A stretch of DNA of 64,000 nucleotides from Corynebacterium aurimucosum ATCC 700975. Lineage in GTDB: Bacteria > Actinomycetota > Actinomycetes > Mycobacteriales > Mycobacteriaceae. This document shows, piece by piece, positions 62,217 to 64,000 of the stretch. Position numbers and translations under genes: made by a program. The notes under the pieces are model-generated. The model did no database searches. It was not told the DNA's origin and saw nothing but the letters and a program-made list of their open reading frames with translations. The stretch lies in NCBI RefSeq assembly GCF_000022905.1, contig NC_012590.1, positions 2,666,001-2,730,000 of the forward strand, read 5' to 3'. How positions within the stretch are numbered: position 1 is the first letter of the stretch; each line of letters begins with the position of its first letter.

Positions 62217-62660
62217 ATGAACGACCTGACCATCGCACCTGGCCCAGGGATCCCCGGGGGTCTGGTCATCGTCGCCGCCGACCTGACGGAGCGGTTCGCG
62301 AAGTCGTCGGGACCAGGTGGCCAAGGCGTCAATACTACGGACAGCAAAGTGCAGCTTTCCGTCGATATCGCTACGTGCTCATCGCTTTCCGACGCCCAGC
62401 GTCGCCGCGTCCTCCACAACCACGAGCACCGCCTAGACGGCACCGTCCTTACCGTTACCGCATCGACCCAGCGATTGCAGGTACGCAACCGCGCCGAGGC
62501 ACGCGAACGCATGGCCGCCCTCTTGCGCGAGGCGCTCGCTCCGCCTCCTCCCCCGCGGCGCAGGACCAAGCCGACGCGGAGCTCGGTGCGACGCCGTCTC
62601 GAAGCGAAAAAGCGGCGCTCGGAACTCAAGTCCACGCGACGGCGGCCCCAAATTCCCTAG
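62217..62660 (+). CDS. arfB: Peptide chain release factor-like protein, ribosome rescue (ArfB/YaeJ)
   Basis: A 147-residue protein with the release-factor catalytic GGQ in SSGPGGQGVNTTDSKVQL near 40-57 and a basic C-terminal tail (RRRLEAKKRRSELKSTRRR) that in ArfB enters the empty mRNA channel. It frees ribosomes stalled at mRNA ends by hydrolysing peptidyl-tRNA. I use ATG 62217; the longer frame overlaps the preceding truncated gene. Confidence 0.9.
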   Translation: MNDLTIAPGPGIPGGLVIVAADLTERFAKSSGPGGQGVNTTDSKVQLSVDIATCSSLSDAQRRRVLHNHEHRLDGTVLTVTASTQRLQVRNRAEARERMAALLREALAPPPPPRRRTKPTRSSVRRRLEAKKRRSELKSTRRRPQIP

Positions 62661-62714
62661 TTCGAACCATCCGCATGCATATCCTCACGCTGACGGACCT
62701 GGTTCGGGTAACCG

Positions 62715-63023
62715 CTACGCTGAGACAGCTTGGACCGGTTGAATCCGCTCGATTTCCGAGAGGATCTTGTCTTCCGCCACGTCCAAGTCATATTGAGCCT
62801 GTAACCCGAGCCAGAACTGGGGGCTCATCTCGAAAAACTTCGCTAGACGAAGGGCCGTGTCAGCGGTTACAGCGCGCTTACCGTGAACAATTTCGTTGAT
62901 CCGGCGGGGCGGAACGCCGATGGAGACGGCGAGCTTGTGCTGGGTGATCCCCATTCCTTTGAGGAAGTCCTCCATGAGGATCTCACCGGGGTGAACCGGA
63001 GGGAGCTTGTCAGTGGTAGTCAA
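62715..63023 (-). CDS. higA: HigA-family antitoxin
   Basis: A 102-residue antitoxin with an XRE helix-turn-helix (about 20-75): HPGEILMEDFLKGMGITQHKLAVSIGV, then RINEIVHGKRAVTADTALRLAKFF. I place the start at TTG 63023 (MTTTDKLPPVHPGE) because AGGAGG (63038-63033) lies 9 nt upstream. It overlaps the end of the decayed higB frame by 14 nt. Without an active toxin it would be a lone autoregulator. Confidence 0.85.
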   Translation of the reverse strand: MTTTDKLPPVHPGEILMEDFLKGMGITQHKLAVSIGVPPRRINEIVHGKRAVTADTALRLAKFFEMSPQFWLGLQAQYDLDVAEDKILSEIERIQPVQAVSA

Positions 63024-63143
63024 CGATCTCAACCTCCTCTGGCCCCGCCGATCACCTTTCAACGCCTCGAGCCGGTTTCCCGGGGGAATCCGCTCTCGAT
63101 TCCACAGACGCTCAGTGTCCTTGTCAGCGAACGACTGGATCAT
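63010..63143 (-). pseudogene. higB: HigB toxin remnant
   Basis: ATG 63143 reads MIQSFADKDTERLWNRER, the start of HigB. The next block IPPGNRLEALKGDRRGQ is the middle of HigB with about 28 residues missing between. Then EEVEIVDYH and stop, the usual HigB end, appear in a different frame (63012-63010). So two internal deletions, one with frameshift, removed most of the RNase fold. Confidence 0.75.
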
Positions 63144-63466
63144 GCTTCACCTGATCCCCCATAACGCGAAGCGTCAATAACGCTACGCGTTAAATTTGAA
63201 CTCCACGGTATGTAGTTGCAAAGTTACTTTCTCGTTAGCCTGCAACAATCAGAAAACTGTCATTACGTCAGCACACAGAGAACATATGGGCGCATGGAAA
63301 CACGTAAAGGTTGTGCGGGATGGCGTGGACGTCAACGTGAAGATTCTGGAGAACCTCGCCGCGCACGTCGCTCCCGCGTTGGGTGGCAGCCGAACCACAA
63401 AGGATCAGTCATCTGCTATCCCATCGACTAATTCCTGCAGATCGCAGGACCTTCGCGCAACCGTCA
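63144..63466. other. Intergenic region, no supported gene
   Basis: Upstream of the higB remnant an AT-rich stretch with GCGTTA/TAACGC (near 63170-63192: ACGCGAAGCGT and TAACGCTACGCGTTA) probably contains the hig promoter and operator. The remainder (63200-63466) has a plus-strand frame (GAWKHVKVVRDGVDVNVK...) that I cannot assign. Confidence 0.35.
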
Positions 63467-63510
63467 GTTCAGTGCATTTTGAATAGTTCAGCGCACGTTG
63501 TATTGTTCAG
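63467..63510 (+). promoter_or_regulatory. Direct GTTCAG repeats at the cmtR promoter
   Basis: GTTCAG starts at 63467, 63486 and 63505, exactly 19 bp apart; the units share GTTCAGYRCA and further bases. TGAA-TAG-TTCA (63480-63490) is an inverted repeat of the ArsR/SmtB kind. TATTGT (63501-63506) ends 7 nt before the cmtR ATG, so the transcript is leaderless and a bound CmtR would cover the promoter. Confidence 0.65.
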
Positions 63511-63513
63511 TAC

Positions 63514-63873
63514 ATGCTGACTATTGCTTCACGCCTCGACGTCATGAACCGGCTCGGCCGGGCCATGGCTGATCCGACGCGTTCCCGAATCCTGATGACC
63601 CTACTCGACGGTCCGGGCTACCCGGCCGAGATTTCGCAAAGCTTGGATCTGACGCGCTCGAACGTCTCGAACCACCTGTCCTGCCTACGCGATTGCGGCA
63701 TCGTCGTCGCTGAGCCGGAGGGCCGTAAGACCCGCTACGAAATTGCCGATCCGCACCTCGCGGCGGCGCTCGAAGCGCTGGTCAACGCGACGCTGGCCGT
63801 CGACGAGAATGCCCCCTGCATCGACACTGAGTGCTCGGTGCCCGGCTGCGGCGAGAAAGGAACGGACGCATGA
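63514..63873 (+). CDS. cmtR: ArsR/SmtB-family Cd(II)/Pb(II)-sensing repressor CmtR
   Basis: A 119-residue repressor. The winged helix has ADPTRSRILMTLLDG and LTRSNVSNHLSCLRDCGIVV, with Cys57 and Cys61 in the recognition helix, and the C-terminal Cys of NAPCIDTEC near 102, the three ligands known from Mycobacterium tuberculosis CmtR. Extra Cys (CSVPGC) follow. It releases DNA on binding cadmium or lead. Its stop overlaps the start of the metal ATPase gene (ATGA). Confidence 0.92.
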   Translation: MLTIASRLDVMNRLGRAMADPTRSRILMTLLDGPGYPAEISQSLDLTRSNVSNHLSCLRDCGIVVAEPEGRKTRYEIADPHLAAALEALVNATLAVDENAPCIDTECSVPGCGEKGTDA

Positions 63874-64000
63874 GTTCAGCATGTGGATGCGAACACGAAC
63901 CCGCCACGGAGATCGAAGAGCTCGATCGGCCATGGTGGAAAGACCCCGAGCTACTGCTACCGATCTTCTCCGGTGTAGCCCTCATTACAGGACTGGCGCT
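63870..64000 (+). CDS. Cadmium/zinc-type P1B ATPase (partial)
   Basis: The first 43 codons of a gene leaving the window: MSSACGCEHEPATEIEELD, then RPWWKDPELLLPIFSGVALI, the start of the first membrane helix. The CGC plus His/Glu-rich N terminus without an HMA domain and the coupling to cmtR point to a CadA/CmtA-like exporter. The catalytic part is not visible. Confidence 0.75.
   Translation, partial: MSSACGCEHEPATEIEELDRPWWKDPELLLPIFSGVALITGLA

Noticed and set aside
63196-63486. Plus-strand 96-codon frame before cmtR
   Set aside because: Its last part covers the cmtR operator repeats and no family is recognisable; coding is not supported.

Overview
The window looks like chromosome of a high-GC Corynebacterium. 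Pointers to the genus are the metP-metS transporter pair, a heme exporter divergent from its own two-component system (hrtBA/chrSA arrangement), a CmtR-type metal sensor, the rpsF-ssb-rplI cluster next to dnaB and a GT87/PBP locus, and many leaderless promoters (a TANNNT hexamer about 7 nt before the start codon). The species cannot be fixed from the sequence alone.

Layout. 1-2.9 kb: a GntR-controlled ABC transporter (cut by the window edge) and an NYN-domain protein. 3-8.7 kb: PspA-like protein, thioredoxin, the copper genes copZ-copA behind a CsoR-type operator, an MFS carrier and a VanZ-like protein. 8.7-16.7 kb: core replication, translation and cell-wall genes (dnaB, rplI, ssb, rpsF, a GT87 glycosyltransferase, a class A PBP), with four perfect DnaA boxes between dnaB and rplI. 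16.8-36.4 kb: mostly housekeeping, including MarR, universal stress protein, TrhO, UPF0371, a Nei-type glycosylase, Nnr, the heme-stress locus, MetPS and an FAD dehydrogenase.

36.4-64 kb is accessory DNA interrupted by a few core genes (leuS, arfB). It holds two IS3-family elements, a beheaded AlbA_2 gene with a duplicated repeat array, the C-terminal relic of a second HsdR, and a type I restriction-modification island (hsdM-hsdS-mrr and hsdR). Inside the island two toxin-antitoxin modules appear joined tail to tail by a deletion through both toxins. Beyond it are cueP behind a second CsoR-type operator, a Fic protein with Gln for the catalytic His plus its HTH partner and tandem operators, a large unrecognised protein, an intact AlbA_2 protein behind a symmetric array of about 11-bp phased repeats, a fic pseudogene carrying an IS21-derived element with a DUF3800-like gene, a higB relic beside intact higA, and the start of a cadmium/lead-type cmtR-cadA operon.

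Most striking points: (1) the same architecture of convergent, helically phased short repeats in front of two different AlbA_2 genes; (2) two near-identical CsoR-type operators 47 kb apart linking copZA with cueP; (3) three toxin-antitoxin modules in which the toxin is destroyed and an antitoxin frame remains; (4) a non-autonomous IS21-like element carrying a leaderless DUF3800-like gene; (5) a DnaA-box cluster beside dnaB.
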